Below the pieces are notes generated by a model, which was given only the letters and a program-made list of their open reading frames with translations, did no database searches and was not told the origin of the DNA. A DNA stretch of 64,000 nucleotides, from contig CAJUCZ010000008.1 in the NCBI GenBank assembly GCA_910585375.1, positions 1 through 64,000 on the forward strand. Direction: 5' to 3'. Each line of letters opens with the position of its first letter. The stretch's first letter is position 1. The translations under genes were made by a program, and so were the position numbers. Below, piece by piece: positions 1 through 8,899 of this stretch. Source of the stretch: an uncultured Alphaproteobacteria bacterium (lineage in GTDB: Bacteria; Pseudomonadota; Alphaproteobacteria; RF32; CAG-239).

Positions 1-127
1 GACTAAACATCTCCTGATGAGAAAATAAATATGAGTGCATCAGAGGGAGGGAAAATGGCGGCTGTTATTGATTTGTAAAGAATTTAGGTGTAAGTTGAAA
101 ACAAAAAAATAAGAGAAAGGAAAAAAG

Positions 128-1141
128 ATGACAAAGATTGCAGTTGCCGGCGCACAAGACAGCCTTGGGCGCGAAGTTTTAAGTTTTCTGGAAGAAGACG
201 GAGTCCCTGCCGCCGATATTGTGGCTTTGGATTCCAAAGCACCGCTTGGAACAATGGTCTCTTACGGCGAAGATGATGAACTCGACGTTTTCAATCTCGA
301 TGATTGTGATTTTAATGGTATTGATCTTGTGATTTTTGCAACGCCTTCTGCTCTTTCCAAACGTTTTGCGCCCAAAGCGCTGAACAAAGGTGCCAGAGTT
401 ATAGACTGCTCGGATGCCTTTTTTTCCGAGGCGGATGTTCCGCTGATTATTGCCGGTGTGAACGATGACAAAATTATGGAAGCGCCGCGCGGGTTGGTGG
501 CGATTCCTTCCGCACCTGTCACGCAAATGCTGTTACCGTTGTCCGAAATTCATAAAAATCTTTGTATCAAAAGAATTATTGCGTCAACTTATTCTTCAGC
601 GTCAATTTACGGCAAGGACGCTATGGATGAGTTGTTTAACCAGACCCGTAAAATTTTTATGAATGATACGCTGGCAGATGATCAAAAAGTTTTTCACAAG
701 CAGATTGCGTTTAACGTGATTCCGCAGGTTGAGGAATTTATCGGCGAAGAAACCGCCTGCGAATGGGCAATAAACGCTCAGACCAAAAAAATCTGGGGCG
801 GTGATATCAAAGTTCATGCCAATTGTGCAATCATTCCGGCCTTTATAGGTTCGGCGCAGTATGTAAACGTTGAATGTGCCGGAGAAGTTGATGTTGACGA
901 GATCAGGAAACAAATGAAGGCAACCAAAGGCGTTGTTGTTTTTGACAAGAACGTTGACGGGGGCTATGTAACGATTAACGATGTTCAGGGCGAAAGTGAA
1001 ATTTATGTCAGCCGCCTGCGTCAGGATGTATCGGTTGATAACGGTTTCAGCTTTTGGTGCGTGGCCGACAACCTGCGTGCCGGCGTTGCCAAAAACGCGT
1101 TTAATGTCATGAAGCTGATGCTCGCCGCTGTCAAACATTAA
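128..1141 (+). CDS. Aspartate-semialdehyde dehydrogenase homologue, probably catalytically inactive
   Basis: The 337-residue protein aligns along its length with bacterial aspartate-semialdehyde dehydrogenase (lysine/threonine/methionine pathway). Family landmarks are clear: GKDAMDELF at 162-170, AFNVIPQ near 194-200 and DNLRAGVAKNA near the C-terminus. The catalytic positions are not kept. The nucleophile motif NPNCST reads IPSAPV at 126-131, so the cysteine is Ala129. The motif holding the substrate arginine and general-base histidine (RVPVFIGH) reads IIPAFIGS at 235-242, so both are lost. The nucleotide-binding GATGNVG reads GAQDSLG at 8-14. The start has a good AAAGGA Shine-Dalgarno. I infer a non-catalytic paralogue; its present role is unknown. 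A genuine asd would have to be elsewhere in the genome. Confidence 0.8.
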   Translation: MTKIAVAGAQDSLGREVLSFLEEDGVPAADIVALDSKAPLGTMVSYGEDDELDVFNLDDCDFNGIDLVIFATPSALSKRFAPKALNKGARVIDCSDAFFSEADVPLIIAGVNDDKIMEAPRGLVAIPSAPVTQMLLPLSEIHKNLCIKRIIASTYSSASIYGKDAMDELFNQTRKIFMNDTLADDQKVFHKQIAFNVIPQVEEFIGEETACEWAINAQTKKIWGGDIKVHANCAIIPAFIGSAQYVNVECAGEVDVDEIRKQMKATKGVVVFDKNVDGGYVTINDVQGESEIYVSRLRQDVSVDNGFSFWCVADNLRAGVAKNAFNVMKLMLAAVKH

Positions 1142-1156
1142 AGAAAGGATACCGCA

Positions 1157-3640
1157 ATGCAATGGCTTTTAAGGATTCTTCTCGGGGTGATGATGTTTGC
1201 CGCGCCAGTATCCGCGCAGACAAAAAACGAGGTTGAAGTGGATGCCAGTACCCGTGTCGTTGATTCGATATCGTCGCCGGAAGTCAACTATCGCGAAATC
1301 AGCAAATCTTTAACCAAAACGGAAGAGAGCCTTAAAAGCAATAAAATCACCGTTAATGAAATTTCAAATACTGTAAAGTTTTTAAGCGAAACCAGAGCGC
1401 AATTGGCCGATGGTAAAAAGCGGGTTGAAAAAGAGCTTAATTTTGTGCAAAAACGTATAGATGCGCTGGGTGAAGCGCCGGCAGACGGCTCCGAACCGCC
1501 GTTGATTGCCGGTAAGCGGAAAGAATTTTCGGAAGAAGCTTCTTCGCTGAAAAGCAAAATCGCCGAGATTGACCTGATGCTGACCCGAATTGATGAACTC
1601 GACAGCCTGATTGTGAATGTTCGTAATCAAAAACTTTTGGGAAACCTGATGGAACGTCAGCTGCCGTTGATTTATCCGGCCGTGTTCTTTAATGACGCGC
1701 GATTGTTTGTTGAATTTGGCGTGGATGCCATACGTTCACCGGTAGACTGGTTTCAGGAGCTCAATACCGAAGGGCGCGATTTTGTAAAATCCAACCTGCT
1801 GCCGGTAACTTTCATCTTTCTGTTGTGCCTGTGGCTTGGTATTTATCTGCGTTTTTTCATTATGCGGCATTTTGGGTATGACAATTCTCTGGAGCACATT
1901 TCTTACGGCCGCAAAGTTTCGGCGGCAATCGCCGTTGCGGTCGGATACGGTGTAATTCCCGCATTCTTAATCGGCGGATTGCTGCTTTGGATGCTCAATT
2001 CGCAAGTGATGACGCTGGGTTTCTTTGGCATTTTGATAAACAGCTTTTTGTATTTTACGCTGGTAATGATTCTTTGCAAGGCGGTCGCGCGGGTAATCTT
2101 TGCGCCGTATAACGAGCGCTGGCGGTTAATAAGCTTTTCAACGGATAAAGCCATAAAAGTTACCCATGCCGTTTATGTCAGTATTTTGCTGATCGGGCTG
2201 ACCGCATATCTTGAGTATGTGGCCGAAAAAGCCAGCTACTCCTTGGAACTTATCGGCTTTTTGACTTCAGTTTCCAATGCGGCCAAGGCTTTTTCCATTG
2301 CTTGGATTGTCAAGCGGCTGGTGTGGGAAGATCTGCCGGAAAACGAAGAAGATGACGATTCGGTTCAGGATGAAGGTGACGGAGACGATGACGCGCTGAG
2401 CCGCTCGCTCAAAATCACGTTTCTGACTTCTGTTTTTGCATTGGGCGTATTTTCGCTTTCGCTCTTCGGCTATCCTTATCTGTCGGCATTTATCTTTAAC
2501 AAACTTATTGCCTCGGTATTGGTTGTCGGTGCAATTGTTATTTTCCGTAAGGCGGTTAACGAGGCGCTGCGCCGCATGTTATTATGGCGCTTTTGGGTGC
2601 ATACTTTTCGTCTGCGCCGCAAGATAATCCGCAAAATAAACTTTTGGTCGGGACTGGTGCTTGATCCTGTTTTCATCATTCTCGGCGGCTTGATACTTCT
2701 GAGCCTGTGGGGTGTGTCAACTGATATTTTAATCCAGACCACAATTAAAGTTATGACCGGATTTACGGTCGGCGGCATAGAGATATCGCCGCTCGCCATA
2801 ATTATAGGTCTGATTGTATTTTTCTTTGCCATTGCCGCGGTTCGCGCAATGAAAGTGCGGCTGCTGAATAATGTTCTGGGCAAAATGGATATGGATGACG
2901 GGTTAAAACATTCTCTGGCCTCCGGATTCGGTTTCTTTGGTTTTACCATAGCCGCGTTGCTGTCTTTTGCCATAATGGGCGGAAATCTGAGAAACTTTGC
3001 GCTGGTTGCCGGTGCTTTGTCAGTCGGTATCGGTTTGGGTCTCCAGAATGTGGTTAATAATTTTGTTTCCGGCATTATCCTGTTGTTTGAACGTCCGATT
3101 AAGGTCGGCGACTGGGTGATTATCAACGGCGAGGAAGGCAAGGTCAAGCAAATCAATATCCGTTCAACAGAGGTTGAAACATTCAAACGATCCAGTGTTA
3201 TTATTCCGAACGCATCGTTGCTTTCAGGTACGGTAACCAACCTGACGCACAGTAACAATTGGGCGCGTTATGCCATTAAAGTCGGGGTTGCTTATGGATC
3301 TGATACCGACCAGGTCAGGACAATTTTGCTGGAAGCTGCACAAAGTAACCGGAAAGTTCTCAAAAAACCGGCGCCTTATGTATTGTTTCAGGACTTTGGC
3401 GCGAGCAGTCTGGAATTTGAACTGCGGGTTTATGTCAGCGATATCTGGGAAGGTTGGATAGTTCCGAGCGATTTGCGTTATGAAATCAATCGCCGCTTCA
3501 GGGAAGAAGGAATTGAAATTCCGTTCAACCAGCTTGTCGTTCACCACGGCAGTGAGGTTTCCAAGGCAACCGAAGGCCAGTTCTACGCTGCCAATAAAAG
3601 GAAAGGAAGTAAAAATGCTGCTGAAGAATCTGAAAAATAA
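1157..3640 (+). CDS. Large MscS-family mechanosensitive channel with periplasmic N-terminal domain
   Basis: This 827-residue protein has a signal peptide (residues 1-20, ending around APVSAQT), a helical, coiled-coil-prone periplasmic region to about 190, then a run of transmembrane helices from about 210 to 630. An MscS domain follows: the pore helix is GALSVGIGLGLQNVVNNFVSG, then LFERPIKVGDWV, and the C-terminal domain ends in GIEIPFNQ. The size and layout fit the KefA/MscK-like or DUF3772-containing channels of Proteobacteria, which release solutes on hypo-osmotic shock. It lies 15 bp after the ASADH homologue and overlaps the start of murD by 26 bp, so the three genes are probably cotranscribed. 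A cytoplasmic acidic loop (EENEEDDDSVQDEGDGDDD-like) sits near 395-415. The exact subfamily is uncertain. Confidence 0.88.
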   Translation: MQWLLRILLGVMMFAAPVSAQTKNEVEVDASTRVVDSISSPEVNYREISKSLTKTEESLKSNKITVNEISNTVKFLSETRAQLADGKKRVEKELNFVQKRIDALGEAPADGSEPPLIAGKRKEFSEEASSLKSKIAEIDLMLTRIDELDSLIVNVRNQKLLGNLMERQLPLIYPAVFFNDARLFVEFGVDAIRSPVDWFQELNTEGRDFVKSNLLPVTFIFLLCLWLGIYLRFFIMRHFGYDNSLEHISYGRKVSAAIAVAVGYGVIPAFLIGGLLLWMLNSQVMTLGFFGILINSFLYFTLVMILCKAVARVIFAPYNERWRLISFSTDKAIKVTHAVYVSILLIGLTAYLEYVAEKASYSLELIGFLTSVSNAAKAFSIAWIVKRLVWEDLPENEEDDDSVQDEGDGDDDALSRSLKITFLTSVFALGVFSLSLFGYPYLSAFIFNKLIASVLVVGAIVIFRKAVNEALRRMLLWRFWVHTFRLRRKIIRKINFWSGLVLDPVFIILGGLILLSLWGVSTDILIQTTIKVMTGFTVGGIEISPLAIIIGLIVFFFAIAAVRAMKVRLLNNVLGKMDMDDGLKHSLASGFGFFGFTIAALLSFAIMGGNLRNFALVAGALSVGIGLGLQNVVNNFVSGIILLFERPIKVGDWVIINGEEGKVKQINIRSTEVETFKRSSVIIPNASLLSGTVTNLTHSNNWARYAIKVGVAYGSDTDQVRTILLEAAQSNRKVLKKPAPYVLFQDFGASSLEFELRVYVSDIWEGWIVPSDLRYEINRRFREEGIEIPFNQLVVHHGSEVSKATEGQFYAANKRKGSKNAAEESEK

Positions 3641-4982
3641 AAATATCTTGCTTTGGGGATTGGGAACAGAGGGTTCAGCGGTATTGGACTTTTTGCAAAA
3701 ACACAATCTGAGTGGAAATATCCGGATTTATAGCGATAAACCGTTTGATATGCCGGATAAATACAAAGAGATGAAAGTGTATTTTGGTGACGAACTGCAG
3801 GAGCTTTTGCCGCAAATGGACGTTATTATAAAATCTCCCGGCGTCAGTGCCTATCGCGATGAAATTGTCCGTGCGGAAGAACAAGGGATTTCCGTAACAT
3901 CGTCATCAGATATTTTTCTGGATGAAATCCGAACAAACCAGCCGCACTGCAAGGTCATCGGAGTCAGCGGATCAAAAGGCAAAAGTACCAGCGTATCCGC
4001 CATGTATCACATGATGAAAGCGCTTGGGCTGAACGTCGGGCTGGGCGGAAATATCGGCAAGCCGATGATTGACTTGATTGACGGACAATATGATTATGCC
4101 GTATGTGAATTTTCCAGCTATCAGGCCGCTGATTTGCACAATTCGCCGCATCTGGCCATGTTCACCAATTTGTATTATGTGCACAGTGACTGGCACCACG
4201 GCCATGAAAATTATTGTCGTGATAAAATCCGCCTGATTGCCAATCAGAAAGATGACGATGTCTTTTTTGTAAATGACCGCAATGAACAGCTTAAAGAATA
4301 TTGCATGCCTTATAAGGGAAAGAATAAAAAATTCTATAACCGTCCGGAGAATTTTCATGCCGAAGGAAAAGAACTTTGGTGGCAGAATAAGCTATTGCTG
4401 AATATTAATGAACTGAAAATAAGCGGCAACCACAATCTGGACAATCTGGCCGGAGTGTTCTCGATTCTCCATGAGTTGGGGTTGGATGTCCATGCTGCGG
4501 CAGAGACTTTGAAAACTTTTGAACCCTTGGAACACCGCCTGCAAAAAGTTGCGGTCCATAATGGCGTTTTGTTTATTAATGACAGTATCTCAACCGCTCC
4601 GGAAGCAGCCATCGGCGGCATGAAAAGTTTTGATGAGGATATGGTTCTGATTTCCGGCGGTCAGTATCTGGAGCAAAACTATGACGACTATGCCCGTTAT
4701 ATTCAGGAAAATCCAAAAGTTAAAATGGTTTGCACCTTGTTTCAAAGCGGCCCTTATCTGGCAGACGCTCTCAGAAAATACGTGACCCGTCCGGATTTTG
4801 TTTTGCTGAAACCGCAGACTTTGGAAGAAGCCGTAGCTAAAGCAAATGAAGTTTTGACGGCGGATAAAGGAGGGATAGTGCTGTTTTCTCCAACCGCGCC
4901 GAGCTTTGGCTTTTATAAAAACTTTGTCGAACGCGGCCGGCATTTTATCAGTACGGTTAACGAACTGGTAAAAGGAAATTAA
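3615..4982 (+). CDS. murD: MurD-family UDP-N-acetylmuramoyl-L-alanine:glutamate ligase, atypical substrate motif
   Basis: This 455-residue cytoplasmic Mur ligase adds glutamate to UDP-MurNAc-L-Ala in peptidoglycan precursor synthesis. The N-terminal Rossmann domain starts ILLWGLGTEG at 11-20, the ATP-binding loop is GVSGSKGKST at 116-125, and the central domain has HSDWHHGHENY in place of the usual DHLDRH...Y. The C-terminal substrate motif is NDSISTAPE rather than NDSKATNP, so the usual lysine is Ile. The start at 3615 is chosen because GGAAG lies just upstream and the N-terminus then begins at the usual place; the reading frame stays open about 135 bp further up inside the channel gene. The motif differences leave open a MurD2-like enzyme that adds L-Glu. 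No murL is present in the window. Confidence 0.8.
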   Translation: MLLKNLKNKNILLWGLGTEGSAVLDFLQKHNLSGNIRIYSDKPFDMPDKYKEMKVYFGDELQELLPQMDVIIKSPGVSAYRDEIVRAEEQGISVTSSSDIFLDEIRTNQPHCKVIGVSGSKGKSTSVSAMYHMMKALGLNVGLGGNIGKPMIDLIDGQYDYAVCEFSSYQAADLHNSPHLAMFTNLYYVHSDWHHGHENYCRDKIRLIANQKDDDVFFVNDRNEQLKEYCMPYKGKNKKFYNRPENFHAEGKELWWQNKLLLNINELKISGNHNLDNLAGVFSILHELGLDVHAAAETLKTFEPLEHRLQKVAVHNGVLFINDSISTAPEAAIGGMKSFDEDMVLISGGQYLEQNYDDYARYIQENPKVKMVCTLFQSGPYLADALRKYVTRPDFVLLKPQTLEEAVAKANEVLTADKGGIVLFSPTAPSFGFYKNFVERGRHFISTVNELVKGN

Positions 4983-6937
4983 GAATTAATTTTTTTCAAA
5001 GTGTTTTTAATTTGTTGCAGCATTCTTTGATCATGCATGGCATCTTGAGGTGTTTTTTTCAAACACGTCTCAATAGATTCCTTAAGACGATTAACAGCTT
5101 TTGCTTTTTCTTGGGGGGTAATGAAGTTTACACAGGATAAAACTTCGGTCAGCCGCCGCATGAGCTTTAAATAAAGGCCAAAGTTTTTATCTCCGTTTTG
5201 ATATAGGTTGCTGAACTCTTCAAAAAATGTTTTCTTGTTGCCAAAAGCTTGAATGATAAGTTTAGTTTTAATGTCATAATTGTTTAAATCATCATAAATC
5301 TTTTCAGCATCAAAAGATAATTTGTCATAAATAATTTTTTCAAGTTTTTGCTCAAAATCCTTTGCATATTTTTGTAAAAGTTCCTCATTGCCAAAGATGT
5401 AGCCAAAACTGGGATGGCGGATGAAATTTTGGAGTATTTTCTCTATGAATTCAAGCGGTTCTTTTGATAAATCTTTTATTGTCCTGTTGATGATTTCTGC
5501 CATATCTTTCATATTGTCATCTTCGCTTTTAATAAAGTAGGAAATAAAAGCATATTTCCCAATTCCGCGGGAAATGTCATAGTTCGAGGAGAATATAGGT
5601 TTTGTACGGTTTTTTACATGTTTTTGCAATTTCTTAAATTGCTCAACAATTTTTTCATGGGGAAGTGTCCAAAATTCATCAGTATTTGTTGCAATTAAAT
5701 CTTTCTCAAAATCAGACATATTTTCTTCTTCGCAGGAAGGGCACAGTTCTTTTCGCAACTTTTCTTCGTTATATGTATCACACAAAATAAGCTGCGCTGT
5801 TTCTTTATAAGTTATAACAGAAAGATCTGTACTGTACAAAATACCAATAATGGACTTCAACTCCTCAGACAGGTCAGTTTCTTTGGTAATATGATACAGA
5901 TAAGCGGATAATGAGGCTTCAAGCTCGCTCAAATCTTTCGTATAGCCGAGCTCATGGGCATAACTGACAAATATAATATACTGAGTAAGCGATTTTTCAT
6001 CAATATTTTCATTTTCGAAGTTTAGATTTTTCTTTATGTTATAAATATATTGTATATTGCGCAAAACCTTTTCTGCCATACGAAAATTATGATAAATCTT
6101 TTCCGGTTTTTTATCCTTGTTAAATAATTGAGAGAAAAACTCTATGCAGGCCTGACGGGCATTAGGAAATTCAGTAAGATCTTTTTCAATTTTTTTATTA
6201 AAATTATATGACGGTGTTTTGAAAAAATGATAATCAAAAACTTTTTCTTTATATTTATTTTCAAATTGAATTTCGGAATCTTCTTCTGTTTTATCTTGAG
6301 ACGTGCTTTTAATGCTGTTATTAAAATAATCTGCAAGTACGAGTATTTTCAAATTTTTTTCTTTTGAAAAACTGTTAAATAAGGCTAAAGCCTCAAGTCT
6401 GGCAGACTGAGAAGAAAGGCGTTCAAAATCGTCAAAACAAATAACCGAACCGCTTTTGATGAAAATATTTATCAAAATATCTTTTGAGCCTTCACCGATA
6501 AGACGATAAAAAGCTAATTTCAGCCAATGCCAAAGATAAGTGAACACCAAATATGTGACAACCGCAAAAAGAATTAATAGTGTTGTATTATAAATATAAT
6601 TAAACCAAGCCTCTTTTGCGGGATTGAAGATAATATCAAAGTGAATATAAGCGTATAAAAAGATTAGAAAGCCAAACAAAAGAAGTGGCCATATACAGTT
6701 ATGTGTTTCTTTTTGGCTTTGGAAATATTTAGCTAATAACGCGTCTTTAATTTCAGCGGCATTTTTTAATCCAAATAAAGAAACATAATATTTTTGTTTT
6801 TTGGTAATGGCTGGTTCAATAGTTTTAAGCCAATCATGTGTTTTGCCGATTCCCCAACAACCGTCATATAAGATAACAACGCCTTTTGCCGCGTTATTAA
6901 TAATTTTTACAATATTGTTTTGAATTTTGTCTGTCAT
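4979..6937 (-). CDS. Membrane-associated KAP-like P-loop NTPase
   Basis: The 652-residue protein has a Walker A motif GCWGIGKT at 26-33, two predicted transmembrane helices at about 82-100 and 113-138, then a Walker B motif VICFDDFERL at 165-174. The remaining ~450 residues are helical, charged and lysine-rich. Two membrane helices between Walker A and Walker B are the hallmark of the KAP (Kidins220/ARMS, PifA) NTPase group. Bacterial members are patchily distributed, often accessory, and some are linked to phage exclusion. The gene converges on murD with a 4-bp overlap and is visibly more AT-rich than its neighbours, which suggests transfer. No adjacent effector gene is evident, so a role in defence is only inferred. 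Confidence 0.75.
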   Translation of the reverse strand: MTDKIQNNIVKIINNAAKGVVILYDGCWGIGKTHDWLKTIEPAITKKQKYYVSLFGLKNAAEIKDALLAKYFQSQKETHNCIWPLLLFGFLIFLYAYIHFDIIFNPAKEAWFNYIYNTTLLILFAVVTYLVFTYLWHWLKLAFYRLIGEGSKDILINIFIKSGSVICFDDFERLSSQSARLEALALFNSFSKEKNLKILVLADYFNNSIKSTSQDKTEEDSEIQFENKYKEKVFDYHFFKTPSYNFNKKIEKDLTEFPNARQACIEFFSQLFNKDKKPEKIYHNFRMAEKVLRNIQYIYNIKKNLNFENENIDEKSLTQYIIFVSYAHELGYTKDLSELEASLSAYLYHITKETDLSEELKSIIGILYSTDLSVITYKETAQLILCDTYNEEKLRKELCPSCEEENMSDFEKDLIATNTDEFWTLPHEKIVEQFKKLQKHVKNRTKPIFSSNYDISRGIGKYAFISYFIKSEDDNMKDMAEIINRTIKDLSKEPLEFIEKILQNFIRHPSFGYIFGNEELLQKYAKDFEQKLEKIIYDKLSFDAEKIYDDLNNYDIKTKLIIQAFGNKKTFFEEFSNLYQNGDKNFGLYLKLMRRLTEVLSCVNFITPQEKAKAVNRLKESIETCLKKTPQDAMHDQRMLQQIKNTLKKINS

Positions 6938-7005
6938 GACATGCTAACCTCAATGAGTGTTATTTATCATGGATTCTCTTAAAAATCAACATCGTGCAGA
7001 ATCTC

Positions 7006-7623
7006 TTATCCAAATGTCGCGATTAATTGTTCTAAATCATCGGAACACAAGGCGGCGTGTTTGGCCTCAATTTCTTCTTCGGGGCGGTCATAAATTTTCA
7101 AGGCAACGATTCTGTCAATCACGTCTTGCGGAAAACGGTATTTGATAATTTTCGCCGGATTCCCGCCGACAACGGCATAAGGCGGCACATCTTTGGTAAC
7201 AACGCTTCCTGCTGCAATAACGGCGCCTTCGCCCAGACGGATGCCTGGCATAATCATAGCACGCATTCCGATCCATACGGCATCTTCAATAATGGTATCG
7301 CCTTTTCCCTGATAAGCTTCCGTAATCTTATCCATAAAAGGATAGTTGGAGAACCAGTCATTGCGGTGCGTGCTGTTTCCTCCCATTAGTATAACGCTTT
7401 CTGCTCCGATGCACACATAGTTTCCGATATAAAGCTTGTCAATTTTCCATTGCGGCTGCCAGCTTTGAAGGCTGTATTCATCGCCGTACAGATAGCGGAC
7501 GACATAATTTTCAAAATCTTCAGTCCAGGCATTGCTGTAATAACTTTTTGTGCCTTTAACGATAATGTTGGGATTCTTTGCAGTATTATGCAGATATTGA
7601 ACTTTTGACCAGTGCTTTAACAT
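7006..7623 (-). CDS. CatB-like xenobiotic (chloramphenicol/streptogramin) acetyltransferase
   Basis: This 205-residue left-handed beta-helix (hexapeptide repeat) protein matches the XAT class of acetyltransferases (CatB, Vat). It carries the N-terminal NPNIIVKG...YYS block, [19 protein letters not shown], the catalytic-histidine block GNSTHRNDW (His86), the hexapeptide core [14 protein letters not shown], and [14 protein letters not shown] at the end of the coil. Enzymes of this class are trimeric, use acetyl-CoA, and inactivate chloramphenicol or streptogramin A; some relatives acetylate sugars. Length fits the family (about 205-215). It lies between the KAP NTPase and the tRNA-Thr repeats in a likely accessory stretch. 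The ribosome binding site is weak. The substrate cannot be told from sequence alone. Confidence 0.82.
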   Translation of the reverse strand: MLKHWSKVQYLHNTAKNPNIIVKGTKSYYSNAWTEDFENYVVRYLYGDEYSLQSWQPQWKIDKLYIGNYVCIGAESVILMGGNSTHRNDWFSNYPFMDKITEAYQGKGDTIIEDAVWIGMRAMIMPGIRLGEGAVIAAGSVVTKDVPPYAVVGGNPAKIIKYRFPQDVIDRIVALKIYDRPEEEIEAKHAALCSDDLEQLIATFG

Positions 7624-7645
7624 TTTGGGAGCATTTCAATAAAAA

Positions 7646-8143
7646 TGGTGCCGATTAAGGGATTTGAACCCCCACCCCACCATTGCGATGCGCTGAGGAT
7701 AAAAAAGTTGACTTAACGTCAATTTTTTTACCGGAAGAAGCTTTTTTGTTAATCGGAGACGCCGAAGAGGCGGAAACCGATGTTACAAAAGAGCTGACCG
7801 CAGCGAGTTAATGTTTGAAACATTTACGAGCCAGAGCTAGCAACGCCAAAACTACGGATATGAAGTATTCGTAGTTTTGCATTAAGTAAAAAAATGGTGC
7901 CGATTAAGGGATTTGAACCCCCGACCCACCATTGCGATGCGCTGAGGATAAAAAAGTTGACTTAACGTCAATTTTTTTACCGGAAGAAGCTTTTTTGTTA
8001 ATCGGAGACGCCGAAGAGGCGGAAACCGATGTTACAAAAGAGCTGACCGCAGCGAGTTAATGTTTGAAACATTTACGAGCCAGAGCTAGCAACGCCAAAA
8101 CTACGGATATGAAGTATTCGTAGTTTTGCATTAAGTAAAAAAA
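7646..8143 (-). repeat. Two tandem 249-bp repeats downstream of tRNA-Thr, each ending in a tRNA 3'-end copy
   Basis: Copies span 7646-7894 and 7895-8143 and differ at only two positions seen by eye. Read in the direction of tRNA-Thr transcription, each unit starts with a T-run, continues through a hairpin around AAAACTACG, a second hairpin around AATGTTT/AAACATT, a third around CGCCTCTTCGGCG, and a TTGAC/GTCAA hairpin followed by T6. Each ends with 35 nt identical to the T-arm, acceptor strand and CCA of tRNA-Thr, preceded by a degenerate anticodon-arm-like stretch. The organisation resembles the rtT repeats of E. coli tyrT. There are no spacers, so this is not CRISPR, and no gene is seen in it. 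Confidence 0.9.
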
Positions 8144-8219
<76 letters not shown>

Positions 8220-8337
8220 ACTGGCACTAATCTATATTTTTAAAATCAAAAATGCAATATTAAAATTTATAATATTGAAAAAAAGCTTGCGGTGTTTATC
8301 TAAGAAAGGAGAGAAATAGCAAAAATAAGGAGGAAAT

Positions 8338-8751
8338 ATGGGTAAAAAAGTTTTATTGGCGGTTTTGAGCACAATCTTTTTGTTCAGCTGCGCAACGTCG
8401 GCCAACTATGACAACAAGCTGCAAAAATGGGTTGGAAAGTCTGCCGTTTCATTACAGGAAAAATGGGGGCGTCCGGCACATGTTAAAATGTTTGCCAATG
8501 GCGACAGCATAATGACTTATATCAAAGCCAATGATGTATATGTCCCGAGTGAATACATTATCTTTAATCAGGGCTATGTTCCCGGCAACGAGGTAACAGT
8601 CCAGCCTTATCCGAGCCAGTCATCTAACTTTATGAATACGACAGAACTGGTCGGATATGAAACCGAATATACCTGCCAGACATCGTTCCTTGTTCAAAAC
8701 GGTATTGTTACGGGATGGAGATGGAGCGGCAATAACTGCGTCGCATATTAA
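8338..8751 (+). CDS. Small predicted outer-membrane lipoprotein
   Basis: The 137-residue product has a short lysine-bearing N-terminus, a hydrophobic segment and a lipobox LFSC with the lipidated cysteine at 18, so it is probably exported and lipid-anchored. The mature part includes KWVGKSAVSLQEKWGRPAH, a pattern common in small Proteobacterial lipoproteins of unknown function, then an extended Gly/Tyr/Thr-rich region ending in GWRWSGNNCVAY. The ATG is preceded by AAGGAGG at good spacing. It stands alone between tRNA-Thr and ftsB and has its own terminator. I do not recognise a specific family. Confidence 0.75.
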   Translation: MGKKVLLAVLSTIFLFSCATSANYDNKLQKWVGKSAVSLQEKWGRPAHVKMFANGDSIMTYIKANDVYVPSEYIIFNQGYVPGNEVTVQPYPSQSSNFMNTTELVGYETEYTCQTSFLVQNGIVTGWRWSGNNCVAY

Positions 8752-8765
8752 TAAAAAAACAGAGA

Positions 8766-8800
8766 AAAACAAGCCGGCCTTGCGTCGGTTTGTTTTTTTT
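8766..8800 (+). terminator. Intrinsic terminator of the lipoprotein gene
   Basis: Imperfect stem ACAAGCCGGC / GTCGGTTTGT with loop CTTGC, followed by a run of eight T. Confidence 0.8.
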
Positions 8801-8899
8801 GTTTAAAATTAAGGCAATTTTGTCAGGAAACTGTAACTTTTTTTTAACTTAAATATGGTGATTTAGAAGAAAGGAAAAATAAAAAAACGGAAAGAAAAA

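Noticed and set aside
1..127. End of an upstream gene before the ASADH homologue
   Set aside because: All three plus frames hit stops within the first 30 bases, so an upstream gene may end there, but too little sequence is present to identify it.
2476..3258. 260-residue minus-strand ORF in the MscS gene
   Set aside because: Antisense shadow of the conserved MscS domain; no ribosome binding site.
3480..3614. N-terminal extension of MurD
   Set aside because: The extra 45 codons lie inside the MscS gene in another frame; a good Shine-Dalgarno and the conserved N-terminus place the start at 3615.
7700..7811. Coding remnant in the tRNA-Thr repeat (frame ending VTKELTAAS)
   Set aside because: One plus-strand frame through the repeat has protein-like codons to a TAA, but it has no start and no ribosome binding site; chance or an ancient gene end cannot be told apart.
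7646..8143. CRISPR array
   Set aside because: Units are 249 bp, contiguous and without spacers. The same applies to the 169-bp and 98-bp arrays elsewhere.
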